A stretch of DNA of 38,085 nt from an uncultured Bacteroidales bacterium (lineage in GTDB: Bacteria > Bacteroidota > Bacteroidia > Bacteroidales > Paludibacteraceae): assembly GCA_902799185.1 (NCBI GenBank), contig CADBZO010000015.1:11733-49817 (forward strand), in the 5' to 3' direction. How positions within the stretch are numbered: the first letter of the stretch is position 1; each line of letters begins with the position of its first letter. The notes under the pieces are model-generated. The model was given only the letters and a program-made list of their open reading frames with translations. It searched no databases and was not told where the DNA came from. Below, one piece after another: positions 7,344 through 14,605 of the stretch. The translations under genes were made by a program, and so were the position numbers.

Positions 7344-7565
7344 CTATTCCGGATTCTCTGCTACCGGAACGAGCTCCAGAGTGAGCGAGAAAGGTTCCTG
7401 ATCGATACTGTCGAAGGTGGCAGTAATGAGTACTCTTCCGGAAGGATCACCGGCGACGGAATAACCTTTGCACGGACGGTCGTTGTTCTGAACAGCGGCG
7501 GTGAGTTCTGAAAGAAAATCACGCAAACCCATATTTGTCAATGGGATGTTCGGTACACAGATCAT
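7344..7565 (-). CDS. Small prophage protein of unknown function (73 aa)
   Basis: Starts MICVPNIPLTNMGLRDFLSE and ends in beta-rich sequence (GRVLITATFDSIDQEPFSLT). The ATG at 7,565 overlaps the stop of the upstream gene (ATGA) and has a strong Shine-Dalgarno sequence (AAAGGAGGT) 8-9 nt ahead, so the open frame further upstream is not used. No family recognised. It is the second gene after the late promoter at 7,973-8,004. Confidence 0.55.
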   Translation of the reverse strand: MICVPNIPLTNMGLRDFLSELTAAVQNNDRPCKGYSVAGDPSGRVLITATFDSIDQEPFSLTLELVPVAENPE

Positions 7566-7759
7566 AGTGCTACCTCCTTTCTGAATGAATACGTACAAAC
7601 GTTGTCTCCGAGGCGGAAAGAGTACTCCATTCCTCCCTCGACGGGTGCCCACGTTGCGTCTTTACCTTTGAGACGGACTGCATGAGCTAACGAAAAGAAC
7701 ATCTCCTTGAGGTCGATTGTACGGCACGTACGCCGCTTGCCAATTTGATTTTGAACCAT
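7562..7759 (-). CDS. Small prophage protein of unknown function (65 aa)
   Basis: A basic N-terminus (MVQNQIGKRRTCRTIDLKEM) is followed by a likely beta-rich part (GMEYSFRLGDNVCTYSFRKE). It is the first gene after the structured leader of the late promoter at 8.0 kb. Its C-terminal codons carry the Shine-Dalgarno sequence for the next gene, so the pair is translationally coupled. Possible regulator or small virion protein; no recognisable motif. Confidence 0.5.
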   Translation of the reverse strand: MVQNQIGKRRTCRTIDLKEMFFSLAHAVRLKGKDATWAPVEGGMEYSFRLGDNVCTYSFRKEVAL

Positions 7760-7821
7760 AACACTTAAATTTTGACAGTTAATAAAATATAAACCGAGTA
7801 CTACCCGTTGTCAATCCTTAA

Positions 7822-7953
7822 GTGTTAAAGGCTGAGAGACCATTACAGTCACCTCACGGGGTACCCGGCATATAAATATAAAACTTGCTGCGAAGCACTC
7901 AGAGCAAAAAAAATGAGCGCACACTTGCGACTCTGCTCTGCCGCCCTTAACAC
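7822..7953 (-). ncRNA. Structured leader RNA domain of a late transcript
   Basis: On the minus strand GTGTTAAGGGC (plus 7,943-7,953) pairs with GCCTTTAACAC (plus 7,822-7,832) over 11 bp and closes a 132-nt domain that begins just after the predicted start site. Inside are shorter helices: CAGAGC with GCTCTG, and CGGGGTACCCG. The domain lies about 65 nt before the first coding gene. It could be a processing or antitermination element; no known riboswitch class is recognised. Confidence 0.55.
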
Positions 7954-7972
7954 ATATTTTAGATTGACGGTG

Positions 7973-8004
7973 CAAAGGTACTGCTTTTTTTTGAACTATG
8001 CAAA
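7973..8004 (-). promoter_or_regulatory. Late-module promoter, consensus Bacteroidota type
   Basis: Minus strand: TTTG (8,001-8,004), 20 nt, TACCTTTG (7,973-7,980). Transcription would start near 7,966 and run through the structured leader into the 65-aa gene. Confidence 0.85.
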
Positions 8005-8042
8005 TTATTTCGCAACTTTTTCACAAAAAAGTGCATTTTTCT

Positions 8043-8117
8043 CCAAATAAGCCAATTTTTGTCTATCTAACTTGCTGATTTAACCGACTTTTAACCTCTA
8101 AAAATCGGCTTATTTGG
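8043..8117. repeat. 18-bp inverted repeat, 39-nt spacer
   Basis: Left arm 8,043-8,060 (CCAAATAAGCCAATTTTT) and right arm 8,100-8,117 match as reverse complements at 17 of 18 positions. It lies about 40 bp upstream of the late promoter's -33 box. It could be an operator that loops a regulator, or an RNA hairpin. Confidence 0.8.
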
Positions 8118-8177
8118 TAGCATTCGCAGGATTTCTCCACAGATTAAAATTCTAATTCATTGAAAATAAGAGGGGTT

Positions 8178-8208
8178 ACAGGGGAGATTTGCAAAAAATC
8201 TCCTCTGT
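8178..8208. terminator. 13-bp hairpin, probable terminator
   Basis: ACAGGGGAGATTT (8,178-8,190) pairs with AAATCTCCTCTGT (8,196-8,208) at 12 of 13 positions around a 5-nt loop. It may end transcripts coming from the holin-like gene. No clean U-tract follows, so termination is not certain. Confidence 0.55.
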
Positions 8209-8665
8209 TTACGTCAATCGACCCCCCGCCCTGCCTGCGTTGCGTTCGCTTCTGACCTTGTTTCATTGAGCGGAATATGCAGAGGTCTATGCTGAAAATT
8301 GGGCGAGACGAACGCGAGAGGTTTGCACTGATGAACGAGATAGGTTCGGGGTCTCGATAGGTTAACTTGCTTGTAACTTGCTTGCAACTTGCGCGGGTTT
8401 TTGCTCGATATAGGGAGAGGTCTATGCGAGGGAGTTTACATTGAGGTTTACATAAAGGTTTACTAATGGGGTATCTAATAGGTTGCTCTATGGGGTTACC
8501 TTATGGGGTCTATGGGTGGGGTCTGTGAGTGAATAGAGAGTGCAACCTATAAGAAAAGGGTGCAACCTAATAGGCTACACCCTTGCAGGTTTTTGCTCAC
8601 ACTATGACCGGGGTCTATATGCGAGGGTTTTTGCTCATCTTATAAACGAGACGAGCAGCGGGTTT

Positions 8666-9001
8666 TTACTCATCCTCATTGGGTGGAGGGTCGGACTGGG
8701 TGGACTTGCGCTTGGACTTGCCGCCTACGGAGACCTTGGTCTTGCCGTGTTCGAACTTTGCATTGAGTCCGCGTACCGTTGCGTCCCATGCAAAGAAGAT
8801 AGCGACCATAACCGTCAGGAGTCCGAAACCTTGAATAACAGAGGGGTGCAGTTCCCCGGGTGGGGGTATAATGATACCCGCTATCAAGAGTCCCGCACCG
8901 ATTAACGCGAGGACGATAGCCGTCCATGCTTGGAGGGTTGCTTCCCTCATACGCTTCCCGAAGTTAGTAGGGGTTGCGGTTTTTGCTTTACGTGTTGCCA
9001 T
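8666..9001 (-). CDS. Holin-like small membrane protein (111 aa)
   Basis: A short basic N-terminus (MATRKAKTATPTNFGKRMRE) is followed by two hydrophobic segments (about residues 28-47 and 56-74: LALIGAGLLIAGIIIP and VIQGFGLLTVMVAIFFAW) joined by a short loop, then a charged tail (KTKVSVGGKSKRKSTQSDPP). Size and layout fit a class II holin, the inner-membrane protein that releases the endolysin. Function is inferred from topology only. It lies 2 nt after a structural gene and about 9 kb from the M15 endolysin gene. Confidence 0.6.
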   Translation of the reverse strand: MATRKAKTATPTNFGKRMREATLQAWTAIVLALIGAGLLIAGIIIPPPGELHPSVIQGFGLLTVMVAIFFAWDATVRGLNAKFEHGKTKVSVGGKSKRKSTQSDPPPNEDE

Positions 9002-9002
9002 A

Positions 9003-9464
9003 TCAGTTATATTTATTTAGTTCCTCAAAGGATGTGGCGCATATACCAACGAACTGGTCGCCTATCGAGCGTGCCATAAAGTCCTTGATGTTCATCACGG
9101 ACGCATACCATTTGGTGCTAAACCACCTGCGGCGGTCACGGAACTTGCGCACACGACCGGCTTTCGTAGTCTCACCTATATCGCCCGGATTGCCGCGGTA
9201 CTTCTCTCGCCCTACACCAAAATCCTGAAAGATACCATACTCCGGAAAGCTGAAGTGCAAGGTAAGTTCCATATATGTGCCATCGTGCTTTACAGGAAAG
9301 TACCGCAGGCTGTCGTACAGGTGCGGTTCGCCGGCACGGGTTTTGCGACGCGGCGTCTCATAGACTCCGAGCTTCTGAATGCGCTCCTGCCAGATTTGGG
9401 TCATGGTGGTGTTCCATGCCTCCACGTACTTGGCGCGTGACTCTATGGATTGTTCCTCTGTCAT
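9003..9464 (-). CDS. Phage structural-module protein, possible head-tail or tail-completion protein (153 aa)
   Basis: The sequence YMELTLHFSFPEYGIFQDFGVG followed by a basic KFRDRRRWFSTKWYASVMN and a C-terminal helix resembles small head-tail connector or tail-completion proteins in general layout, but I cannot place it in a named family. Its start codon overlaps the stop of the 335-aa gene by one base (TAATG), so the two are translated together. Confidence 0.55.
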   Translation of the reverse strand: MTEEQSIESRAKYVEAWNTTMTQIWQERIQKLGVYETPRRKTRAGEPHLYDSLRYFPVKHDGTYMELTLHFSFPEYGIFQDFGVGREKYRGNPGDIGETTKAGRVRKFRDRRRWFSTKWYASVMNIKDFMARSIGDQFVGICATSFEELNKYN

Positions 9465-10471
9465 TACTGTATCAATACTACATCATTCATTTCCGTATCG
9501 CAATACTTGAACTTGAGTTCTACCGTGAGTTTTGAGTCTGGGGCGGTCGATTTCGGCAATTTATACTCCTCGATGATCACGGCTCTTGCGGTGGCGACGG
9601 TAGTAGGCATCACCTCATTCACATCGTACATAACCGACTTTGCCCGGCACATGGCCAGCAGCTGGTTATAGAGGACGGACGGGATGGATGCCGACTTGAG
9701 TTGCATACCCAATTGCTGCTCGATGTCATACCGCTGCAGGACGCCGTCTTGCTGCGCTTCCTCAAACTCCGTCTTCGGTTCGGACGACAGGGATGCCGGA
9801 ATAGTCACATATTCCTGGACATTGAATATATTCCTGAAGATGAACTGCTCATTCACCTCCGCCTTGAGGAAATAGATATCCATTTTCCGGTATCCGAACT
9901 CGACATGAGCATGAACGCCGGCAGCACCTCCGGAGGAAGTGCCTCGGTTGATGACGACATAGCTCAGACCGGTGGCCGAACTGTACGTCAGCGTGTCGGT
10001 AGTACCATCGGCGAACGTACGATCGACAGTGATCGTTCCGGCTTCAGCAGCATAATAATGCAGATTGAATGACGAACGGCCATACACACAAACCTGCTTG
10101 TATGGATAGAGGAACGAGCCGGCAAGAAAATCATCGGCAGTACGATAGACCGGCATAAGCACCTTGCCGCGGTGGTACAGGATGTCGAGTATCGAATAGC
10201 CGGTACCCACTTCCGAGCCGTCCGGATAAACGCGATAGATGGTGCAATTGATGGTGCATACTGACAAGCCCCTTAGTTCCATGAACGATCGCACTATCTC
10301 ATTGAAGCCCATAAACTGCAGCACGTCTCCTGAGAAACGGCCGGTCATGCGGTCACATATGGCAGCACCATTGTACAACGCCGCCAATTCATAATGGAAG
10401 GTGTCTTCCGGTCCCGGAGCGGGTGGTGGGTACTGCCCCAGCGTACTCTCAACTTGATTCAAGAATATCAT
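9464..10471 (-). CDS. Large phage structural protein of unknown function (335 aa)
   Basis: Mixed alpha/beta protein beginning MIFLNQVESTLGQYPPPAPG. The middle has long beta-rich stretches (TITVDRTFADGTTDTLTYSS, VHAHVEFGYRKMDIYFLKAE) and the C-terminus ends SKLTVELKFKYCDTEMNDVV. It has its own promoter and heads a unit continuing through the 153-aa and holin-like genes. It may be a tail sheath/tube, fibre or minor head protein, but no signature is recognised. It is the third-longest coding sequence of the structural region. Confidence 0.55.
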   Translation of the reverse strand: MIFLNQVESTLGQYPPPAPGPEDTFHYELAALYNGAAICDRMTGRFSGDVLQFMGFNEIVRSFMELRGLSVCTINCTIYRVYPDGSEVGTGYSILDILYHRGKVLMPVYRTADDFLAGSFLYPYKQVCVYGRSSFNLHYYAAEAGTITVDRTFADGTTDTLTYSSATGLSYVVINRGTSSGGAAGVHAHVEFGYRKMDIYFLKAEVNEQFIFRNIFNVQEYVTIPASLSSEPKTEFEEAQQDGVLQRYDIEQQLGMQLKSASIPSVLYNQLLAMCRAKSVMYDVNEVMPTTVATARAVIIEEYKLPKSTAPDSKLTVELKFKYCDTEMNDVVLIQ

Positions 10472-10490
10472 ATCGCTATTAATTTTGGTG

Positions 10491-10522
10491 CAAAATTAAA
10501 CAGACGGCGGCGAAATCACAAA
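10491..10522 (-). promoter_or_regulatory. Promoter for the 335-aa structural gene
   Basis: Minus strand: TTTG (10,519-10,522), 20 nt, TAATTTTG (10,491-10,498). The start codon follows 19 nt after the -7 box. It lacks the TTGATTGTTACA block. Confidence 0.8.
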
Positions 10523-10532
10523 AGACATGCGT

Positions 10533-10766
10533 CTAAAGCATGACTTCGCAGCCATTGATTTTCATAATAAGAATATCCCGAATAGTACGAATCTGTCCGG
10601 AAGAAAGCATCTTAATACGGCGTGTGCCTTTGTATTTGTCGAACTTGAGCCCAATACAGTTGTTTAACTCCAGGACGCGCCCTCCTTTGGTCATGACAAC
10701 CAAATCCACCGGGTCGGGTTTCATCAGCATGTCCGCAGCAGTGCTCATGTGAACAGGTCTTGACAT
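10533..10766 (-). CDS. Small prophage protein of unknown function (77 aa)
   Basis: Starts MSRPVHMSTAADMLMKPDPV and continues with strand-like segments (DLVVMTKGGRVLELNNCIGL, GTRRIKMLSSGQIRTIRDIL). It overlaps the PLD-like gene by 22 nt in another frame, so the exact start could instead be the second ATG (residue 7). Small basic protein in the head module; function unknown. Confidence 0.5.
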   Translation of the reverse strand: MSRPVHMSTAADMLMKPDPVDLVVMTKGGRVLELNNCIGLKFDKYKGTRRIKMLSSGQIRTIRDILIMKINGCEVML

Positions 10767-11275
10767 AATTTTGATTTGAATAATTCAGAAAGTGGAACGG
10801 AATGGTATTGCATAAGATCCTGGAACTCGTGCGAGAGGGTGTCGAACACCTCCGGGGCGGTAGTGACGATGGCGCACTCATGGCGGTTTCCCCGGGTGAG
10901 GTTCTGGGAGGTGACGATGGCCACACGCATCTCCGGAGCTTCGAGCAGTATCAGTTTGGAGTGGTTATCGGCAAGGAAGCACTTATCGATTGTCTGAACG
11001 ATGAACGGCCAAAGACGCAGCGTCTTGTTGGTTGCCTTATGGTCCAACAGCAGCTGTATGTCCTTGACCTTGCCGCTGCGCCTGATGTGGTACAGTCTCC
11101 GGATGAATTCCTCGGAAATAGAGAAGGATGTCTGCCGAATGGTCACCTCGCCCTCCATTTGAGCGAGGCACCATTCAACGACATCGGCCACCTGCAGCTG
11201 GTCGCTGAGGTATGCCTGCAGAGGTAACTCCTTCAGGGGGCGCAGGACGCTGTCAACTGTCCTACTTGCCGCCAT
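10745..11275 (-). CDS. PLD-like domain protein in the head module (176 aa)
   Basis: Residues about 102-124 carry HSKLILLEAPEMRVAIVTSQ followed by N-L-T, a phospholipase D/nuclease-type HxK motif in which the usual Asp is Glu and the GSxN is TSQN. Preceding strands (KDIQLLLDHKATNKTL) fit the PLD fold. Only one motif is present, as in the Nuc-type nucleases that work as dimers. It could act as a nuclease or lipid hydrolase, or be a non-catalytic relative because of the altered residues. Its location among head genes is unexpected. It overlaps both neighbours (14 and 22 nt). Confidence 0.6.
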   Translation of the reverse strand: MAASRTVDSVLRPLKELPLQAYLSDQLQVADVVEWCLAQMEGEVTIRQTSFSISEEFIRRLYHIRRSGKVKDIQLLLDHKATNKTLRLWPFIVQTIDKCFLADNHSKLILLEAPEMRVAIVTSQNLTRGNRHECAIVTTAPEVFDTLSHEFQDLMQYHSVPLSELFKSKLCQDLFT

Positions 11276-11849
11276 CCGGAGTTACATACTCATCATATTT
11301 CTGCCAGTTAGCGCGGTACTGCTCGTCGAGCCGGATAATCTCCTTGACGAATGGATAGCGGTCGTTGTCCTGGCACACGGAATTGTCCGTGGTATTCATG
11401 ATGACCAGCAGCTTCGCACGGCAGAGACGCATCTGCTGAAGAAGGTGCAGGTTTTCCGCATAGCAAGCCTGAACATCTTCCGGCAGGCTGTCATGATCCT
11501 TGCGTTTGCCGGAACGAAAGGGCTCCGTTTTCTGAAGCCTCCGCTCTTCAGACTGGTTTGGGTTGCCGGGAACAGGTTCGTCCAGTTTCCGTGCCTTGGT
11601 AATCTTGTTTACCTCCTCGGTCATCCGGACTACATCTTCGTGCGTCTTTTTGTCGAGGCGCATGGGGAGGCACTTGCGCAGCTGGTACTCCACCATCTTA
11701 CCGAAGCGCGACGGCAGACGCTCATAGTTCTGCGCGAGGAGTTTGTTCCTGGTTATACGGCGAACCAGCATAGCGCCGGTCGCCACATCACGATTTTCTT
11801 CCGGAGTATTGAGCCACTCCTGCAATTGGGCTGTCAGTTTTTCGTCCAT
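11262..11849 (-). CDS. Helical phage protein of unknown function (195 aa)
   Basis: Almost entirely helical and highly charged, with a Lys/Arg/Glu-rich middle (EERRLQKTEPFRSGKRKDHD) and two likely coiled-coil segments (residues about 60-90 and 125-180, for example CYAENLHLLQQMRLCRAKLL). It lies between the phosphoribosyltransferase and the PLD-like genes. It might be a minor head, DNA-ejection or regulatory protein. No family recognised. Confidence 0.55.
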   Translation of the reverse strand: MDEKLTAQLQEWLNTPEENRDVATGAMLVRRITRNKLLAQNYERLPSRFGKMVEYQLRKCLPMRLDKKTHEDVVRMTEEVNKITKARKLDEPVPGNPNQSEERRLQKTEPFRSGKRKDHDSLPEDVQACYAENLHLLQQMRLCRAKLLVIMNTTDNSVCQDNDRYPFVKEIIRLDEQYRANWQKYDEYVTPDGGK

Positions 11850-11859
11850 AATTATTGCT

Positions 11860-12525
11860 TTATTGGTTGTCCACGCCTACGAAATAAATGCAGTTCTTAC
11901 CGAGGGGCGATAGTAGGCGGTTCATCGCGCCCAGGGTGCTGCCGGTAGTCACAAAGTCGTCAAAGACAATCAGATTGCGCTCCGGCGGTATGCTGCCCGG
12001 TTCAAAGTCCACACCGATGCGCTGCTTCGTCCGGGCGATAGCGACATCCTCTCTGAAGGGGATACCCAGCCGTTCGGCCAATGCCTCGGACACCATGCAG
12101 GCGAAGTTGCGCTGCTTGTGTCTCCGGCGAGGAGTCGTGACGAGTGCAAATCCTCCGGCACGGAGGTTGGCACCCAGCACGGAACCTATGACGGGAGCCA
12201 GTGCGTTTGCAAAGAGCGGCACCATCTCATCCGAGGCTTTGATATCCGCCAGCGTCGGACCTTTGACCGTGCGCTTCCAGACCGCAATCACACGAAGCCC
12301 CACCTTAGGGAACATGTGAACATGCTGCTCGGAGAGGTCACACCGCGCCAGGACATCGGCGTGCTCTGCGTGCCATGCCTTGCGAGGACCGCCTTCAGCA
12401 AAGAGGTCTTTGCCGGCATAGCCCTCGTCGATGGAACGCAAAATGTCGGAGAGCGGAGCCTGCTGTATAGACTCCAGACTCTCCGACATCGATGGGCACT
12501 GTTCTATGACAGGATCAAAGAGCAT
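11860..12525 (-). CDS. Phosphoribosyltransferase (ComF-like) (221 aa)
   Basis: Residues about 192-206 read NLIVFDDFVTTGSTLGAMNR, the classic PRPP-binding loop of type I phosphoribosyltransferases (two acidic residues followed by TTGST). The sequence before it (NLRAGGFALVTTPRRRHKQR, then FACMVSEALAERLGIPF) fits the ComF/competence-type subgroup. It probably transfers ribose-5-phosphate from PRPP, possibly in nucleotide salvage or modification. Substrate cannot be told from sequence. It starts on the last base of the preceding head gene, so it is expressed with the capsid. Confidence 0.75.
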   Translation of the reverse strand: MLFDPVIEQCPSMSESLESIQQAPLSDILRSIDEGYAGKDLFAEGGPRKAWHAEHADVLARCDLSEQHVHMFPKVGLRVIAVWKRTVKGPTLADIKASDEMVPLFANALAPVIGSVLGANLRAGGFALVTTPRRRHKQRNFACMVSEALAERLGIPFREDVAIARTKQRIGVDFEPGSIPPERNLIVFDDFVTTGSTLGAMNRLLSPLGKNCIYFVGVDNQ

Positions 12526-13112
12526 CAGTTGCCGCTTCCGGAACCCTGAGGATTGATGACACCGTCCTCAGTCACAATCTCGCCCTCATAGAAGGGAGCA
12601 GGGAGAAGGTCGGTTGCCTCCGCATTGACGGTGGTGGAAGCTGTGCCGGTAGGACCCTGACCGCTGTCTTGAGCAACGGTTGCTAAGGTCTCGGACATCT
12701 CGCTTCCGATAACGCGGAACTTGCCGTTCGGCTGCTGCGGGAGCAGTACGACATCCGAGTTATTGAAATAAGCCGACAACATGGATGCTTCCTCTTCGGT
12801 GCCCGGATGAACGCCGACGAACTTGTTGAGCTGCGTTTGGCTCGGTACTTCGCCTTGTGCCTCGGAAGTGATACCGGACTTGTTGATGATCAGATCAACA
12901 TAGTGGAAGCACTTGCCTTCAGCCAATTCGAAAGAACCTTCATACACGGAACTGGTCGGACGACCAAGCGCGTCTTTCGGCAGGGTCGGCCACTTGGTGA
13001 TGTTTGCCTTGTGGGTGTAGTACACACGGCGTTTGATACCGGGAACTACGGTCTTACCCTCGCACCAGCCAACGGATTTCTCCAGTATGCTGCAAGAATT
13101 TTCGTTTGCCAT
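12525..13112 (-). CDS. Head-associated protein following the capsid gene (195 aa)
   Basis: Beta-rich protein (KTVVPGIKRRVYYTHKANIT, then SVYEGSFELAEGKCFHYVDL) ending in a QGSGSGN tail that resembles the longer Gly-Ser tail of the capsid protein just upstream. Its size and its position directly after the major capsid gene suggest a decoration, head-completion or tail-tube-like protein. The YYTHKANITKWPTLP segment does not match a family I can name. Confidence 0.55.
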   Translation of the reverse strand: MANENSCSILEKSVGWCEGKTVVPGIKRRVYYTHKANITKWPTLPKDALGRPTSSVYEGSFELAEGKCFHYVDLIINKSGITSEAQGEVPSQTQLNKFVGVHPGTEEEASMLSAYFNNSDVVLLPQQPNGKFRVIGSEMSETLATVAQDSGQGPTGTASTTVNAEATDLLPAPFYEGEIVTEDGVINPQGSGSGN

Positions 13113-13181
13113 ATTCGTATGAATTTAGAAGATTAGACAATGTGCACCTCCCCGGCTCATCACCGGAGAGGTACGTTCATT

Positions 13182-14198
13182 TTAGTTACCGCTACCGGAA
13201 CCAGAACCCGAGCCGGAACCAGAACCACTACCCTCGTCGGCAAGCTCGATGACGAACAAGCGACGCGGATCGATAGACTCGAACTCGACACCGAAGAACA
13301 TGGTAGCGATGAACTCCAGCGTGAAAGCGCTGAACTGTTGGATCACTACATCCTCCATGTCGGACATCTGGTCAACACCGATGAGCATGTTCTCCTTCAC
13401 AGAAAGGTGGAGGTACTTGGAGCCTGCCTTGCTCGTCAGCGAAACGAACTGGCACTTGCCCTCTGAACCCTCGATGACCTTCTGCTCGAAGCCCTGTACC
13501 CACGGCGTTGCGTTGTGCAGAACCGAATACGCATCCTCGTATTTCTCTACGATGGAGCGAGGCACATAGAGCAGTGTCTTGCGACCCTTCAGAATCTCAT
13601 GCGCTTTGCGGTAAGCCGCTTTCAGCACATCCACAGCGTTCTCGCTGGTGATTTCCTCGTCCAGCTTCAGGTAGTTACCTTTGGCTGCAGCGATGTTACC
13701 GGCGGCGATTTCCTTAGCCGTGATGGTGTCCCATCCGTCGAACAAGTCCGCACTGGTGGTACCGTTCGCATTACGAACTGCACTCCACAGAACATTGTTC
13801 AGGTTCTCCGACAGAGTCTTGCAGATCTCCGTCAAACACTTGCTGACGATATCCGCGTTCTTCTGACCCTCGCCCTTGGTATCGGCACCTTGACCGATGA
13901 TGAGCGTAGCGGCAGAGTTCGGCTCGAACTCATAATCGATTGCGCCCATGTAAGTCTTGAGCTCACGGAACGCAAGCGAAGCGTCTTTGCCCGTCTTGAT
14001 GTTCGACTTGTACGGTTGGAACTGGGCGTTCATGCTCAGCGTTCCTACTGTCTCCGCATAACGGATGCCGGTGCGTACAGTCACATAAGGCAGGATCTCG
14101 TCGATACCGATGACAAGCATTGCAAGGAACTCCTTGCGCCACTTTTTGGCAGCCTTCTGATAATCTTCCAGCTGCGTGGAAATTACTTTTCCTGGCAT
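13182..14198 (-). CDS. Major capsid protein (338 aa)
   Basis: Length, position after the ClpP-like protease/scaffold gene, and sequence pattern fit a HK97-fold major capsid protein: an N-terminal helix (TQLEDYQKAAKKWRKEFLAM), a central helical spine (QKNADIVSKCLTEICKTLSE), and a C-terminal P-domain-like strand region (LHLSVKENMLIGVDQMSDME, FIATMFFGVEFESIDPRRLF). The C-terminus is a run of about seven Gly-Ser pairs. The HK97 assignment is inferred from context and pattern, not from a search. It has no promoter of its own and is co-transcribed with the protease gene. Confidence 0.75.
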   Translation of the reverse strand: MPGKVISTQLEDYQKAAKKWRKEFLAMLVIGIDEILPYVTVRTGIRYAETVGTLSMNAQFQPYKSNIKTGKDASLAFRELKTYMGAIDYEFEPNSAATLIIGQGADTKGEGQKNADIVSKCLTEICKTLSENLNNVLWSAVRNANGTTSADLFDGWDTITAKEIAAGNIAAAKGNYLKLDEEITSENAVDVLKAAYRKAHEILKGRKTLLYVPRSIVEKYEDAYSVLHNATPWVQGFEQKVIEGSEGKCQFVSLTSKAGSKYLHLSVKENMLIGVDQMSDMEDVVIQQFSAFTLEFIATMFFGVEFESIDPRRLFVIELADEGSGSGSGSGSGSGSGN

Positions 14199-14230
14199 AA
14201 TTGAAAAGATTTTTTGTTAAACATTAATAA

Positions 14231-14605
14231 TTACACTTCAGCCAGCATCTGACGAGCTTTGGCGAATGTCTCTTGTAATTGCTCCATCGGGGATTTCTCC
14301 TCGTTATGGATCTTTTGCTCACCGGCCTCAATGACCTCGTGATTTTTGCCGGCAGGGAGTGCCTCCAACTCGGTGATGCGGGCCTGGGCGGTTGCCAGTT
14401 CACCCTCTTTCGCGGTGAGCTGAGCCTTCAGGTCTTTAATCTCCTGGTCTTTGCCATCCTGTGCCGTCTTGGCATCCGCGAGGGCTTTCTCCAGTGCATC
14501 AAGCACCGGTTCCTCTACCGGATACTTTCCTTCCGCATCTGCCTCCGGCAAAGCGGTTTGAATTGCCGCCAGTACAGCAGCAATCATTACAAAGGGTTTC
14601 TTCAT
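14231..14605 (-). CDS. Possible internally initiated scaffold protein (124 aa)
   Basis: In-frame ATG at codon 247 of the protease gene, preceded by an A+T-rich stretch (AAAATACTAATTCAAATCAA) that looks like a Bacteroidota translation-initiation region and unlike the surrounding coding sequence. It would give a free scaffold of 124 residues, as in phages where the scaffold gene is nested in the protease gene. Not proven. Confidence 0.4.
   Translation of the reverse strand: MKKPFVMIAAVLAAIQTALPEADAEGKYPVEEPVLDALEKALADAKTAQDGKDQEIKDLKAQLTAKEGELATAQARITELEALPAGKNHEVIEAGEQKIHNEEKSPMEQLQETFAKARQMLAEV

Larger units (their letters stand above)
8005..8665. other. Long intergenic control region between the holin-like gene and the late promoter
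   Basis: No credible gene. From left to right on the plus strand it holds an A+T-rich block with an 18-bp inverted repeat (8,043-8,117), a 13-bp hairpin (8,178-8,208), a C-rich stretch, and a region from about 8,340 to 8,660 built from short degenerate repeats: GGGTTTTTGCTC occurs in four near-copies, with many GGTTTACA/GGGGTCTATG-like units about every 12 nt. The last GGGTTTTTRCTC copy overlaps the stop codon of the holin-like gene. Confidence 0.7.

Noticed and set aside
8540-8905. 121-codon plus-strand frame
   Set aside because: It runs antisense through the holin-like gene and the repeat tract; composition fits a shadow frame.
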